Shown here one piece after another: positions 17,644 to 27,076 of a stretch of DNA of 58,718 nucleotides. The translations under genes and the position numbers were made by a program. Every line of letters starts with the position of its first letter. Positions within the stretch are counted from its first letter, which is position 1. The notes beneath the pieces are model-generated. The model was not told the DNA's origin, searched no databases, and saw only the letters and a program-made list of their open reading frames with translations. The DNA comes from Flavobacterium sp. J27 (GTDB lineage: Bacteria > Bacteroidota > Bacteroidia > Flavobacteriales > Flavobacteriaceae), in NCBI RefSeq assembly GCF_004303025.1, contig NZ_PJQW01000001.1:281080-339797 (forward strand), given 5' to 3'.

Positions 17644-18624
17644 TTATAAGACCATTAGATTACAACCTCTAATATCGGAATGATCAAAACGTCCCAACAC
17701 TTCGAAAGAATGGTTGGGATATTTTTTTCCCAAATCTTGTGTGGCAATAAACGAACACGAATTAACATTGGCTAAATCAATAACGTTAATTCCGCCTGTT
17801 TTTCCATCAGAAACATAGGATAAAGCATCTTCTGTATCTCTAGTGAGAATTTGCATCCAAGGAGGACATTCAAAAATACCGTTACCAAGTGAATAGGCTT
17901 GTGATAAGAGCTCGGTCATGCCATATTCAGAATGTATGACCGGAACGCCAAAACCATGGCTTAAAATAGCGTGTAATTCCTCTCGAATCATTTCTTTTCT
18001 TTTACCTTTCATACCACCCGTTTCCATTATGATGGTGTTTTTTAGGTTAAATTGATAAAGTTCAACTAAATCTAATAGGGCATAGGTAACTCCAATTAAG
18101 AGAACATTTTGCCCTGATTGGTCTAATGCCATTAATTTGGTTATCAAATCTTGGTAATTATTTAAATAAAAACCAGAGTCTGGATGGTTGCTACTTTGAA
18201 TTAAATCATCAACCATATAAATTAAGGAAGAACCTTCGCGATCTAAATAAGAAGGAAGTAATGCTAACACACAGTAATCTTCAATATTGCCATAAAATTC
18301 TGAAAACCCTTTGCGGTAGCTTTGTTCGTATAAAGAAATGTCGGTTACTAAATGCTTGCTAGTTTGCAAACCAGTAGTTCCGCTACTAGTAAAAATTTCT
18401 TCAATACGAGTTGTAGAACTTACAATTTCATGACTTTTAAAAAATTGTATGGGTAAAAAAGGAATGTCAACGATTGCTTTTACATTCGACTTGTCTTTTT
18501 TTAAAAAATTACAAAATTCTTGATAAACTTTATTGTTGTCATATTGGTAACGAAAAACTTTTAAGGTAAGTTTTTCAAAGTCTCTCTTGCTTGAAATTGT
18601 AAATATATCTTCTGTGTGAATCAT
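17644..18624 (-). CDS. LuxE-like acyl-protein synthetase (acyltransferase family)
   Basis: 326 residues. Matches the LuxE/PaaK-like adenylate-forming family: an ATP/AMP loop FTSSGTTGLQTSKH, ALLPSYLDREGSSLIYMV, METGGMKGKRKEM and HSEYGMTELLSQAYS, which carries the motif-A5-like YGMTE. LuxE activates a fatty acid as acyl-AMP and holds it as a thioester. There are no luciferase or LuxC/LuxD genes here, so the role is not bioluminescence. Stand-alone copies are common in Flavobacteria and may feed O-antigen or lipid modification; that part is inference. Confidence 0.85.
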   Translation of the reverse strand: MIHTEDIFTISSKRDFEKLTLKVFRYQYDNNKVYQEFCNFLKKDKSNVKAIVDIPFLPIQFFKSHEIVSSTTRIEEIFTSSGTTGLQTSKHLVTDISLYEQSYRKGFSEFYGNIEDYCVLALLPSYLDREGSSLIYMVDDLIQSSNHPDSGFYLNNYQDLITKLMALDQSGQNVLLIGVTYALLDLVELYQFNLKNTIIMETGGMKGKRKEMIREELHAILSHGFGVPVIHSEYGMTELLSQAYSLGNGIFECPPWMQILTRDTEDALSYVSDGKTGGINVIDLANVNSCSFIATQDLGKKYPNHSFEVLGRFDHSDIRGCNLMVL

Positions 18625-18680
18625 GATAGGGTTCTGAAGCGATGCGCCATTAGAATAAGTACAAAAGTATAAAATAAAAA

Positions 18681-18705
18681 AAGCACCAATAAAATATTGG
18701 TGCTT
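18681..18705 (-). terminator. Terminator after the lamin-tail T9SS gene
   Basis: 11-bp perfect stem AAGCACCAATA / TATTGGTGCTT with a 3-base loop. On the minus strand it exits into a T-rich run. Confidence 0.85.
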
Positions 18706-18771
18706 TTAATTTTTTGAGATTCTGAAATCGAAGATTCAACGGAGTTAAATACATTCAGAATAACAATAGTA

Positions 18772-20508
18772 TTATTTTACTACTAATTTTCTAGTAGCTG
18801 TTTTTCCTTCTTCAGTTATTTTTACAATGTAAATACCAGCATTTAAATTGCCTGTATTGAAAGTATTGTTACTTACATTTCCTTTTACTACTTCTTTTCC
18901 TAACACGTCAAAAACTTGAACAGTCATAGCTGCATTAGCATTTGAAGAGAAATTTAAGATGTTTCCAGTTAAAGGATTTGGATACATTTTTAATCCATCG
19001 ATAGAATCAAAAGATTTTGTAGATAAAGTTAAATCTGTTAATGATCTAGAAACTAAATATACTTCATTTGTAGTTGGAACAATGGCAGCAGTGCTTTGAC
19101 CTGCAAAACAAATAATATTTGTTGGGTTAGTTGGAATATTTTGACCAATATAATCTACTTCAGAGAAAATAGGTCTAAATGTAGTAGTTGTAGGTGCAGT
19201 TACAGGTACATTTGTATTCGTTGCAAATGTTGTGTTAGTTGCATCAAAAGTTACTCCATTAATTTGAAGTAATTCACTCTCATAATCTTCTGGTGTAGCT
19301 ACAACATCTGCAATGGTAACCACTTGTGGAGTAATAGTAGCACCAGCAACTACAGATGCATCTTGAGTAGGTATAAATTCTAATAACCCATTAAAGTCAT
19401 AAGCTTGACCTACTAATCCTGATAATCCATCTCCTTCGTTTCCTACTGTAATTGTACCAGCTGTATCATCAATTACAATAGCAGCAGTAGCATCTTGTAT
19501 GTATTTTTGATTTCTTATTGATCTTTTGAAAGTAATGGTAGGGTTAGAATTAATTTGGTAATATCTTCCTGCTCCATTAGTAATTACGTCTGCTCTTAGA
19601 GAAGCAATGTCAGACATAACATATAAAATATCTACTGAAAATACCACATTATCTGTAACTGGTGTAGCTAATGGGTTGCCAGCATTGTCAACTAATTCTA
19701 AAGTAACGGCATAAGATTGTCCTTGCGCAACAGGAATGCTTATATCTGAAGTGTCAAATTTATCAACTGCAGTTCCACCATTTACAGTGTATTTAATATA
19801 CCCGTCACCTGATCCATTAGCAACTGCAAAATTAGCAACTGAAAAAGAAACGTCTACGGATGTAGTTAATGGGTTAAAAAGTGTTGCGTTTGCAGGAGAT
19901 GATATTGCTAAAGAAGGAGATGTTGAGCATCCGTTATGTGATCCAATTTGTGCCCATTCAGCATCAATAGCATATACGATCCATTCTGAAGTAGCATCGT
20001 CTGTTCCAAAAGAAGATAAGGCTACAGGATTAGGGCTACAAACCGAACTTTTTCTTACCAAAGTGTGATTCACAGTTCCGCCAGTTGTGCTGCCAACATT
20101 CCATGCTGTTCCAGGATCATTACCGATTTCTCCAATTACATCAATTACAATTCCTGATTTTAAAAGTGCTAATGCATCATCTCCGTTATAATTACAGGTA
20201 GAAGAACTAATATCTCCTGCACTTATTATTGTTGCGTTTGAAGATGAGTTATAAACAACATATACATCGCCTGATGCTAACATAGTTGATGCAGGGAATG
20301 TTAATGTATTGTTAGGTGTGCTAGCTCCATTTGCATATAGTTCTACCGAATAGCTAGCTAAATCAACTGCTGCTCCAGTTCCGTTATAAATCTCATAAAA
20401 TTTATTGTTAGATGAGCCTTCAGCATACATGCTAAAATATAAATCGGTAGCTTGTCCAAATGATAAAGACGTTATAAATAAAGTAACTAAAAAGTAAAGT
20501 TTTTTCAT
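18772..20508 (-). CDS. Secreted lamin-tail-domain protein with T9SS type A sorting domain
   Basis: 578 residues. Signal peptide (MKKLYFLVTLFITSLSFGQA). A lamin-tail (LTD) domain at about 20-190 (FYEIYNGTGAAVDLASYSVELY, GDVYVVYNSSS). An Ig-like linker (~195-290). An OB-fold region resembling DUF5689/YhcR-type nuclease accessory domains (~300-490; YESELLQINGVTF). The final ~75 residues are a T9SS type A sorting domain (LKMYPNPLTGNIL ... GIYIVKITEEGK, ending KLVVK). The product should cross the outer membrane through the type IX system and be attached or released. Nuclease or phosphatase partners are common for this domain set but none is fused here. Ligand unknown. Confidence 0.88.
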   Translation of the reverse strand: MKKLYFLVTLFITSLSFGQATDLYFSMYAEGSSNNKFYEIYNGTGAAVDLASYSVELYANGASTPNNTLTFPASTMLASGDVYVVYNSSSNATIISAGDISSSTCNYNGDDALALLKSGIVIDVIGEIGNDPGTAWNVGSTTGGTVNHTLVRKSSVCSPNPVALSSFGTDDATSEWIVYAIDAEWAQIGSHNGCSTSPSLAISSPANATLFNPLTTSVDVSFSVANFAVANGSGDGYIKYTVNGGTAVDKFDTSDISIPVAQGQSYAVTLELVDNAGNPLATPVTDNVVFSVDILYVMSDIASLRADVITNGAGRYYQINSNPTITFKRSIRNQKYIQDATAAIVIDDTAGTITVGNEGDGLSGLVGQAYDFNGLLEFIPTQDASVVAGATITPQVVTIADVVATPEDYESELLQINGVTFDATNTTFATNTNVPVTAPTTTTFRPIFSEVDYIGQNIPTNPTNIICFAGQSTAAIVPTTNEVYLVSRSLTDLTLSTKSFDSIDGLKMYPNPLTGNILNFSSNANAAMTVQVFDVLGKEVVKGNVSNNTFNTGNLNAGIYIVKITEEGKTATRKLVVK

Positions 20509-20615
20509 TTTTTTTAAGTTTTTTAAATGTGAACAAATATAAGAACTATTTTCTGTTTTTTGAAAATAGGTAATGTAAAATAATAGTTAAATAAGGAAAG
20601 GTGTTGAAATGATAA

Positions 20616-20969
20616 CTAATTGATAATTAGCTTTCTAGTTGCAGAGGTTTCGCCTTCTTTTACTTTTACAATGTAAACACCTGTGTTTAGTGCGCTAATG
20701 TTTACTTCTTTTGTAGTTACAACGGCTTCAAATACTTTTTTTCCTAATACATCAAAAATTTCAATCTTCTTTTCTAGACCTAATTTTGATGTAATATATA
20801 TTTTTCCATTGTTTACTGGATTAGGATAAATAGTGAGACCCTCAATTGTAGGCTCTTGAGTGCTATTTGTACTTGAAACAATATTTTTACCATTCTGAGA
20901 CCAAGAAGTTACAGAAAATAAAAGCGTACTAATAAGAATTATATAAAAGTATTTTTTTATCACTAGCAT
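20616..20969 (-). CDS. Mini T9SS cargo: signal peptide plus bare sorting domain
   Basis: 117 residues: a signal peptide (to about residue 25, TSWSQ), a 20-residue Ser/Thr/Asn linker, then only a type A sorting domain (LTIYPNPVNNGKIYI at 46 onward, GVYIVKVKEGE, end RKLIIN). There is no passenger domain. It could be a remnant that lost its cargo, or a genuine small secreted protein; its intact frame argues against recent decay. It lies 107 bases upstream of the lamin-tail protein and downstream of the beta-helix lipoprotein on the same strand. Confidence 0.8.
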   Translation of the reverse strand: MLVIKKYFYIILISTLLFSVTSWSQNGKNIVSSTNSTQEPTIEGLTIYPNPVNNGKIYITSKLGLEKKIEIFDVLGKKVFEAVVTTKEVNISALNTGVYIVKVKEGETSATRKLIIN

Positions 20970-21024
20970 TTTGTTTAGATTGTAAATATAATATTTTTTT
21001 TTAATGCAATAACAATGCCAAATA

Positions 21025-21051
21025 AAAAATCCCTCATTATGAGGGATTTTT
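21025..21051 (-). terminator. Terminator after the beta-helix lipoprotein gene
   Basis: 12-bp stem AAAAATCCCTCA / TGAGGGATTTTT with a 3-base loop. It separates the lipoprotein from the mini T9SS gene. Confidence 0.85.
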
Positions 21052-21118
21052 AACTTTTTATATAGAAAAACTCTATTCTCTTTTAGGGTTTTTTATATAG
21101 ATTTTCTAACAAATCTGA

Positions 21119-22261
21119 TTAGAAACCAATTGTCCATCCTGTAGACCATGTTGGTTGGTCTGCTCCATTACCAGCACCAGTATTAGAACTAACAGTTAAA
21201 TAAGTAGTATTTGTTCCTGCATATTCAGACTGTGTTGTTATAGACGCACCAAAATAGATTGGATTGAATGTTACTAAACCATTATCAACATTTGTGTTTG
21301 AAGTTGGATCTTCAGCTGTAGTTTTTATCTTTAAGCCTTTATCGAAACCATCGATGTAGATGTTTTGGCAATTCCATTTACCAGTTCCTTCTTTTAAATA
21401 CATACCTTGCTCAGAACCAGCTAAAGATCCTTTCAAGATAGTGAAGTTTTTTAATGTAGCATTTGTCATTGGAGTTTGAGCAAAGTTGTTTCCGTTATTT
21501 GAACCTTCAACACCAGCTTTAGCAACGTCTTTAATGTAAACATTTTCAATTGTACCGTAAAAACCATCAGCAAAATCAACTGAATCGTCTTCAGCATAAA
21601 TAGATACTAAATTTTTTGCATGAACATTTCCACCGAAGAATTCGATACCATCATCACCACTGTAGTATGCTTGGATGTTTTCGAAAACTGTTCCAGAACC
21701 AACTCCAAATAATGAAACACCATTAAATTCTTTAGTTGTAGAGAAAGCAGCTCCAGTATATTCAACTCTTAAGTAAGTGATTGAACCAGAATTGTCATTA
21801 TCGTCATTACCTCCATATGGTAAATCTCCAACTTCAGATAATACATTTGTTCCTAAATTTGTTTTAGCTTTTCCACAAATTACCAAACCACCCCAATCGC
21901 CAGTAGCTTTGTTTACTTTTCCACTTGTCATGATAACAGGTTGAGAAGCAGTACCATTGATGTAGATTTTTGCTCCTTGAGCTACTGCTATGTAAGAAGC
22001 AGTACCACCAGTAGCTTCAATTTTTGTTCCAGCAGGGATAGTTAATTTTCCACCTGATTTTACAACTAATGGACCTGATAATTTATAAGTTTGACTTGCA
22101 TCAAGAGTAGCACTTTGATTGTTTAAAATAGATCCAGCCATATTTGTAGGGTCTATTGTTACAACAGCCGGTTCGTTTGATGTGTTGTTATCATCATCTG
22201 ATGAACATGATGTGATGATTAAAGCCGAAACTGTTAATACCGATAAAAGTAATTTTTTCAT
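21119..22261 (-). CDS. Surface lipoprotein with right-handed beta-helix
   Basis: 380 residues from the ATG at 22261 (MKKLLLSVLTVSALIITSC). The ten codons further upstream are not needed. Lipobox Cys19 is followed by SSDDDNN, which fits the acidic lipoprotein export signal that sends Bacteroidota lipoproteins to the cell surface. The body is a parallel beta-helix with repeated Gly/Asn/Asp turns (VKSGGKLTIPAGTKIEATGG, YYSGDDGIEFFGGNVHAKN, DDSVDFADGFYGTIENV). There are no recognisable lyase residues. It follows the TonB receptor gene but is separated from it by a terminator, so the two are transcribed separately. Probable partner of that receptor in nutrient capture; ligand unknown. Confidence 0.85.
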   Translation of the reverse strand: MKKLLLSVLTVSALIITSCSSDDDNNTSNEPAVVTIDPTNMAGSILNNQSATLDASQTYKLSGPLVVKSGGKLTIPAGTKIEATGGTASYIAVAQGAKIYINGTASQPVIMTSGKVNKATGDWGGLVICGKAKTNLGTNVLSEVGDLPYGGNDDNDNSGSITYLRVEYTGAAFSTTKEFNGVSLFGVGSGTVFENIQAYYSGDDGIEFFGGNVHAKNLVSIYAEDDSVDFADGFYGTIENVYIKDVAKAGVEGSNNGNNFAQTPMTNATLKNFTILKGSLAGSEQGMYLKEGTGKWNCQNIYIDGFDKGLKIKTTAEDPTSNTNVDNGLVTFNPIYFGASITTQSEYAGTNTTYLTVSSNTGAGNGADQPTWSTGWTIGF

Positions 22262-22350
22262 TTTATTGTGTAATTTAATTGAGTTATGCAAATGTATAAG
22301 GTGCTTGTTATACCTTAATTAAGTGAATGTTATATAAATATTAAAAAAAT

Positions 22351-22375
22351 AAGCCCTGATTTTGTTTCAGGGCTT
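22351..22375 (-). terminator. Terminator after the TonB receptor gene
   Basis: 9-bp stem AAGCCCTGA / TCAGGGCTT. On the minus strand it is followed by a T-rich run. Confidence 0.85.
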
Positions 22376-22404
22376 TATTGGTAATGTTATGTTAACATGG
22401 GTTT

Positions 22405-25176
22405 TTAAAAAGTGTATTTCATTGAGAAACTAAATGTTCTTCCTTTTTTAAAAGAATCTACTATTATATTTTGATCTTCTTGTGTTCTTTTAATAGTTGG
22501 GTCAAGTAAGTTTTTTGCATTTAAGCCAAAACTAAGATTTTCATTTAGTTTATATTTTAAGATATAGTCTAAGCTAACAACTGAACTATCTACTAAATCT
22601 CCTTTTCCATATACTCCTAATGCATAAATACGATCTGAGAAGTAAGAAGCGGATAATGTTGTTGAAATAGATCTGTTTTTTGTGAAATCTTTATTGAAAC
22701 TAAGATCGGCATTAATTAATAGGTCGGAAGCTCCACTTAGTGCAGACTTGTCATTTGTAAATTGAACTGCCATACTTGTTTCATTTGAAACTTTTTCATT
22801 ACTTAGTTCTTGAGTAGTTTTTAAATACGATATGTTAAGTCCGCCTGAGAAAACTGTATTGTTCGATGTTGTAGGATTTTCTTTTGAGAAGATATTTTTT
22901 CTAACTTCTAACTCTGCTCCAAACCCTAAAGCATTATCTCCTGTATTAGCCCAAGAAATATCGTTTGTCGCTGAAGCAACGGTGATTTCGTTAATAGGAT
23001 TTTGTATATACTTACCATAGCCTGTTAAAGAGATTACTTCACTTTTATTAGGAAAAAATTCCCATTTTAGATCTAAATTATAATTTGTTGAGTTGTATAA
23101 ATCAGGATTTCCAATATAGTTTTGTCCAATTTCTTCAAATAAGAAAGGAGCTCTTTCTTTAAACTGAGGTAAAGTATATGTTTTACTTGCAGCTAATTTT
23201 AAATTTTGATTTTCTTTTAATTCATATTTAGCAGTCAATGATGGTAATACTTCTATTGTTTCAAATGAATTTTTGCCAATTTTAATCGAAGTATTGTAAT
23301 CGATAAATTGCTTTATCATTTCGGTTCTTACTCCAGCTATAACAAACAACTTAGGTGAGAATTGATATTCAACGGCTCCAAAACCAGCTACAATATCTTG
23401 GGTTCCTCCATAAGTTTGAGGGTCTAATGCATTCGAATCGCTAGAGTTTCCTCTAAAAGTTCTAATTTCAAATAAACCAGCATTTAAGTTATTTTGATTG
23501 AAAGCATTGTCTATAAAGTTTAAATCAACTGGGTATTCAGAGCCAGGTGTTTGTGGAAATATCTTAAAATTAAATTGAGTTGCTTCAAAACTAATTTCTT
23601 TAGAACGAGCACTTCCGCCAACGATTACTTTGCCTTTAAAGTCATCTTCTTTTTTATTAAACTTGTAAGAAAATGATAAATTACCAGCAATTTCATCATC
23701 TGTTAAATCTTGATAATATCTATGACTATCAGATTGATTTAATTCTGAAAATGTCATTATTGAATTTGGGTCATTTTCATCAACTGGAACAAAAGTATTT
23801 TGCATTCTGTCTGGAATAACATTATTTAACATGTTGTAAGAAATACCCCAATCTAGTTTTGATCTTTCTCCAAAAGAGTGTTCTCCAAGTAATTGATTTA
23901 TTAATAATGTAGTTCTGTCAAATGTTGAACGACGAATAAAACCTCTATCTCCTGTAGTGTTATCAAACAAACTTAATTCACCTCTATATTCTTCATGTTT
24001 TTGAGAAGATGTATTAATAAACATTGTGTTGAACTTAAGAGTATGGTTGTTGTTAATTTTATAATTAATATTACCCATTAAGTTTGTACTAGTTTGATAG
24101 CTGTATACGTTTTTGTTTAAATCTTGTAGAGCAATTCCCTGCGTTGTAACATTTCCTCTTTTAATACCCTCATAAAAGTTGAATCCATTATCGAAAGATG
24201 CGTTGAGAAAGAAACTAAGTTTGCTATTGCTTCCAATAGAATATGAGTTACCCGCTCTTAAAAATAAAGAACTATTTACTGGGGTTTCAGCATGTTTATC
24301 CCAGCTTGTAGTAAAATTGTAACCACCTAATGGATTGTTAGGTATGGATACTTTATTAAGGCCATGAAATTTTGGACCATCTTGTAGGTAGAATTTATCT
24401 TGAGAAACAGCATTACTATTTACTCCAAAACCAGTGCCAATTTCCAATAGTCCGCTACCTACATATCTTTTTGAATTAATGTTGATATTAGCACCTCCAA
24501 AATCACCATAATTTTTATAACTATAAGTTTTATCAATGCCTATATATTCTACAATGTCAGTAGAAAATAAATCTAAAGAGATATTTTTTGTAGAAGGATT
24601 GTTAGATGGTAATGGCAATCCGTTTAATGTTGTCATATTATAACGATCACCTAAACCACGCACGAAAATTCCTCCACTACCACTTCCTTCAGATTTAGAA
24701 ATACCAGTAGTTTTTGCTACCGCAGCAGCTACATCGCTAATCCCTTTTTTAGAAATTTCTTCAGCACCAATAGCTTGTACAATTTCAACAGCTTTTTGTT
24801 GTTCTTGAAGTAAAGCTTGTTCACTTTCTTTAGTAACTGAATGCGTAATAACAACATCATTTAATTGTACACCACTAGCAGCTAATGTGTAATTAATTAC
24901 CTTTTTTTCTCCTTTAGCTAAAGTGAAAGGAATCTCTACAGTTTCATATCCTAAATATCCAATTACTAATGTGTAATTTCCAGCCTCAAGACTTATTGAG
25001 TATTTTCCATCAAAATCAGTTGAGACACCTTTTTTCGTTCCTTTAATTATAACATTTGCATATGGCAAAGGTTCGTTGTTGTATTCTTTGTCTGAGATTA
25101 CTCCGCTTACGGTTCCATTCTGAGAAAATGTTAACGTAGTTAATAGCAAAAAGCCTAGTAAAAATTTTAGTTTCAT
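22405..25176 (-). CDS. TonB-dependent receptor with N-terminal carboxypeptidase-regulatory-like domain
   Basis: 923 residues. Signal peptide, then a CarboxypepD_reg-like beta-sandwich (residues ~20-105: GTVSGVISDKEYNNEPLPYANV, VSTDFDGKYSISLEAGNY), a plug domain (~110-230: AAVAKTTGISKSEGSGSGGI, FVRGLGDRYNMTTLNGLPLP) and a 22-strand-type outer-membrane barrel ending in an aromatic residue (FSMKYTF). Takes up a substrate too large for porins using TonB energy. No SusD partner lies nearby; a beta-helix lipoprotein follows. Divergent from a PhoB/PhoR-like two-component system 176 bases away, which may control it. Confidence 0.93.
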   Translation of the reverse strand: MKLKFLLGFLLLTTLTFSQNGTVSGVISDKEYNNEPLPYANVIIKGTKKGVSTDFDGKYSISLEAGNYTLVIGYLGYETVEIPFTLAKGEKKVINYTLAASGVQLNDVVITHSVTKESEQALLQEQQKAVEIVQAIGAEEISKKGISDVAAAVAKTTGISKSEGSGSGGIFVRGLGDRYNMTTLNGLPLPSNNPSTKNISLDLFSTDIVEYIGIDKTYSYKNYGDFGGANININSKRYVGSGLLEIGTGFGVNSNAVSQDKFYLQDGPKFHGLNKVSIPNNPLGGYNFTTSWDKHAETPVNSSLFLRAGNSYSIGSNSKLSFFLNASFDNGFNFYEGIKRGNVTTQGIALQDLNKNVYSYQTSTNLMGNINYKINNNHTLKFNTMFINTSSQKHEEYRGELSLFDNTTGDRGFIRRSTFDRTTLLINQLLGEHSFGERSKLDWGISYNMLNNVIPDRMQNTFVPVDENDPNSIMTFSELNQSDSHRYYQDLTDDEIAGNLSFSYKFNKKEDDFKGKVIVGGSARSKEISFEATQFNFKIFPQTPGSEYPVDLNFIDNAFNQNNLNAGLFEIRTFRGNSSDSNALDPQTYGGTQDIVAGFGAVEYQFSPKLFVIAGVRTEMIKQFIDYNTSIKIGKNSFETIEVLPSLTAKYELKENQNLKLAASKTYTLPQFKERAPFLFEEIGQNYIGNPDLYNSTNYNLDLKWEFFPNKSEVISLTGYGKYIQNPINEITVASATNDISWANTGDNALGFGAELEVRKNIFSKENPTTSNNTVFSGGLNISYLKTTQELSNEKVSNETSMAVQFTNDKSALSGASDLLINADLSFNKDFTKNRSISTTLSASYFSDRIYALGVYGKGDLVDSSVVSLDYILKYKLNENLSFGLNAKNLLDPTIKRTQEDQNIIVDSFKKGRTFSFSMKYTF

Positions 25177-25352
25177 TGTGTTGTTGAATTTTGGTGCAAA
25201 GGAACTTGAAGTAGGTTACTAGACTGTTACTTAGAAATTATAAAAATGTTGCTATAAAGTTAATTAAATGTAAAGTCATTAAATTATTGTTAAGCACTTG
25301 AATCTTTTTATATTATCTTTACCTTTACGACAAAGAAACACGCATATTTTTT

Positions 25353-26036
25353 ATGAAAAAAAAGGAAATTAAAATCTTATTAGTTGATGATGAGCCAGAT
25401 ATCTTAGAGATTGTAGGGTATAATTTATCACAAGAAGGCTATCAAATTATAACTGCGACTAATGGGAAAGAAGCGATAACCAAAGCTAAAAAAGAACTTC
25501 CTCAACTAATCATTATGGATGTTATGATGCCAGAAATGGATGGTATTGAAGCCTGTGAAAATATTCGAAAATTTCCAGAATTAGAAAATACCATAATTAC
25601 TTTTCTAACTGCTCGTTCTGAAGACTACTCTCAAGTAGCGGGTTTTGATGCAGGAGCCGATGATTATATTGCTAAACCTATTAAACCAAAAATTCTAGTT
25701 AGTAAAGTAAAAGCGCTTTTAAGACGCTTAAAAGATGATTCAACTACCACAGACACCTTACGACTTGGAGATATAGAAATTAATAGAGAAGAATATAAAA
25801 TAATTCGTCAAAACGAAGAAATTGTGTTGCCTAGAAAAGAATTTGAATTGTTCTATCTTTTGGCAACAAAACCAGGTAAGGTTTTTACCCGAGAAGAAAT
25901 TTTAGATAAAGTTTGGGGTAATGAAGTGGTTGTAGGAGGAAGAACTATTGATGTGCATATTCGTAAATTAAGAGAAAAAATTGGAGACGATTTCTTTAAA
26001 ACTATTAAAGGAGTAGGTTATAAGGTAGAATTTTAA
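25353..26036 (+). CDS. OmpR/PhoB-family response regulator
   Basis: 227 residues. Receiver domain (1-125) with acidic pocket Asp12/Asp13, phospho-acceptor Asp56 (IMDVMMPEMDG) and Lys in AKPIKPK. Winged-helix DNA-binding domain (~135-227: LPRKEFELFYLLATKPGKVFTREEILDKVWG, GRTIDVHIRKLREKIG). Overlaps the kinase gene by one base (TAATG). Resembles PhoB most, but a phosphate role is not proven. Divergent from the TonB receptor. Confidence 0.92.
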   Translation: MKKKEIKILLVDDEPDILEIVGYNLSQEGYQIITATNGKEAITKAKKELPQLIIMDVMMPEMDGIEACENIRKFPELENTIITFLTARSEDYSQVAGFDAGADDYIAKPIKPKILVSKVKALLRRLKDDSTTTDTLRLGDIEINREEYKIIRQNEEIVLPRKEFELFYLLATKPGKVFTREEILDKVWGNEVVVGGRTIDVHIRKLREKIGDDFFKTIKGVGYKVEF

Positions 26037-27076
26037 TGGTTATTAATTTTAAAAAATCTTACAAGTTTGCTGTTAAATCGGCTACCTATATTACTCTTTT
26101 TTCATCGGGAGTATTGTTTTTCTTTAATTATTTTTTGTTAAAAAGCAATCCATTATTTGTCTTAGGTTTTGCTTTAATCATTTATGTTTTTTCTTTTTTT
26201 GTTTTACAGTATAGGGTGGAGCGCTTTATATATAGGAGAGTAAAAAAGATTTACGATGACGTTTCACTACTTGAAAATGCTTCATTTAGAAATCAGCCAG
26301 TTACTACAGATATGGCTACACTTACTAGAGAAGTCCAAAAATTCGCTAGAGATAAAAAGTTAGAAATTGAAACCCTAAAAATTAGAGAAGAATATAGAAG
26401 AGAATTTTTAGGTAATGTTTCTCATGAGCTTAAAACACCTTTATTTACTGTTCAAGGTTATTTGTTAACCTTATTAGATGGTGCGATGGATGATAAAAAT
26501 ATTCGTAAGAAATATCTACAAAGAGCCGAAAAAGGTGTGGAAAGATTAATCTATATCGTAAAAGATTTAGATATGATTACTAAATTAGAAACGGGTGACC
26601 TTAATCTAGAATTATCTGAATTTAATATCGTTGAAGTGATACAAAATGTTTTTGAACTTTTAGAGATGAGAGCTTCAAAAAAGAATATTTCTTTAACTTT
26701 TGATGCAGTTTATAAGCCTATAAAAGTAATTGCCGATCAAGAAAAAATACAACAAGTAGTAACAAACCTTGTTATGAATTCCATAAAATACGGAAAACAA
26801 GGAGGAACAACGGAAGTGAGTATTGAAGATTTAGTGAATAATAAAGTGATTATCAGAATTACAGACAACGGAGAAGGGATTGAAAAACAACATATTTCCC
26901 GTCTTTTTGAAAGGTTTTACAGAGTAGATAAAAGTGGTGCTCGAAGTGAAGGTGGTTCTGGACTAGGACTGGCTATAGTAAAACATATTATTGAAGGACA
27001 TAATGAGAAAATATATGTAGAAAGTCAATATGGAATAGGCTCTGAATTTTCATTTACTTTAGAAAAGACGAAATAA
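26036..27076 (+). CDS. PhoR-like sensor histidine kinase
   Basis: 346 residues. Two N-terminal membrane helices (~15-32 and 38-57) with almost no periplasmic loop between them, so the signal is probably sensed in the membrane or via partner proteins. A HisKA dimerisation helix holds phospho-His130 (FLGNVSHELKTPL). The HATPase domain has N-box VTNLVMNSIKYG, ITDNGEGIE and GGSGLGLAIVKHI. Translationally coupled to the response regulator. The last 18 bases overlap the opposite-strand glycosyltransferase gene. Confidence 0.93.
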   Translation: MVINFKKSYKFAVKSATYITLFSSGVLFFFNYFLLKSNPLFVLGFALIIYVFSFFVLQYRVERFIYRRVKKIYDDVSLLENASFRNQPVTTDMATLTREVQKFARDKKLEIETLKIREEYRREFLGNVSHELKTPLFTVQGYLLTLLDGAMDDKNIRKKYLQRAEKGVERLIYIVKDLDMITKLETGDLNLELSEFNIVEVIQNVFELLEMRASKKNISLTFDAVYKPIKVIADQEKIQQVVTNLVMNSIKYGKQGGTTEVSIEDLVNNKVIIRITDNGEGIEKQHISRLFERFYRVDKSGARSEGGSGLGLAIVKHIIEGHNEKIYVESQYGIGSEFSFTLEKTK

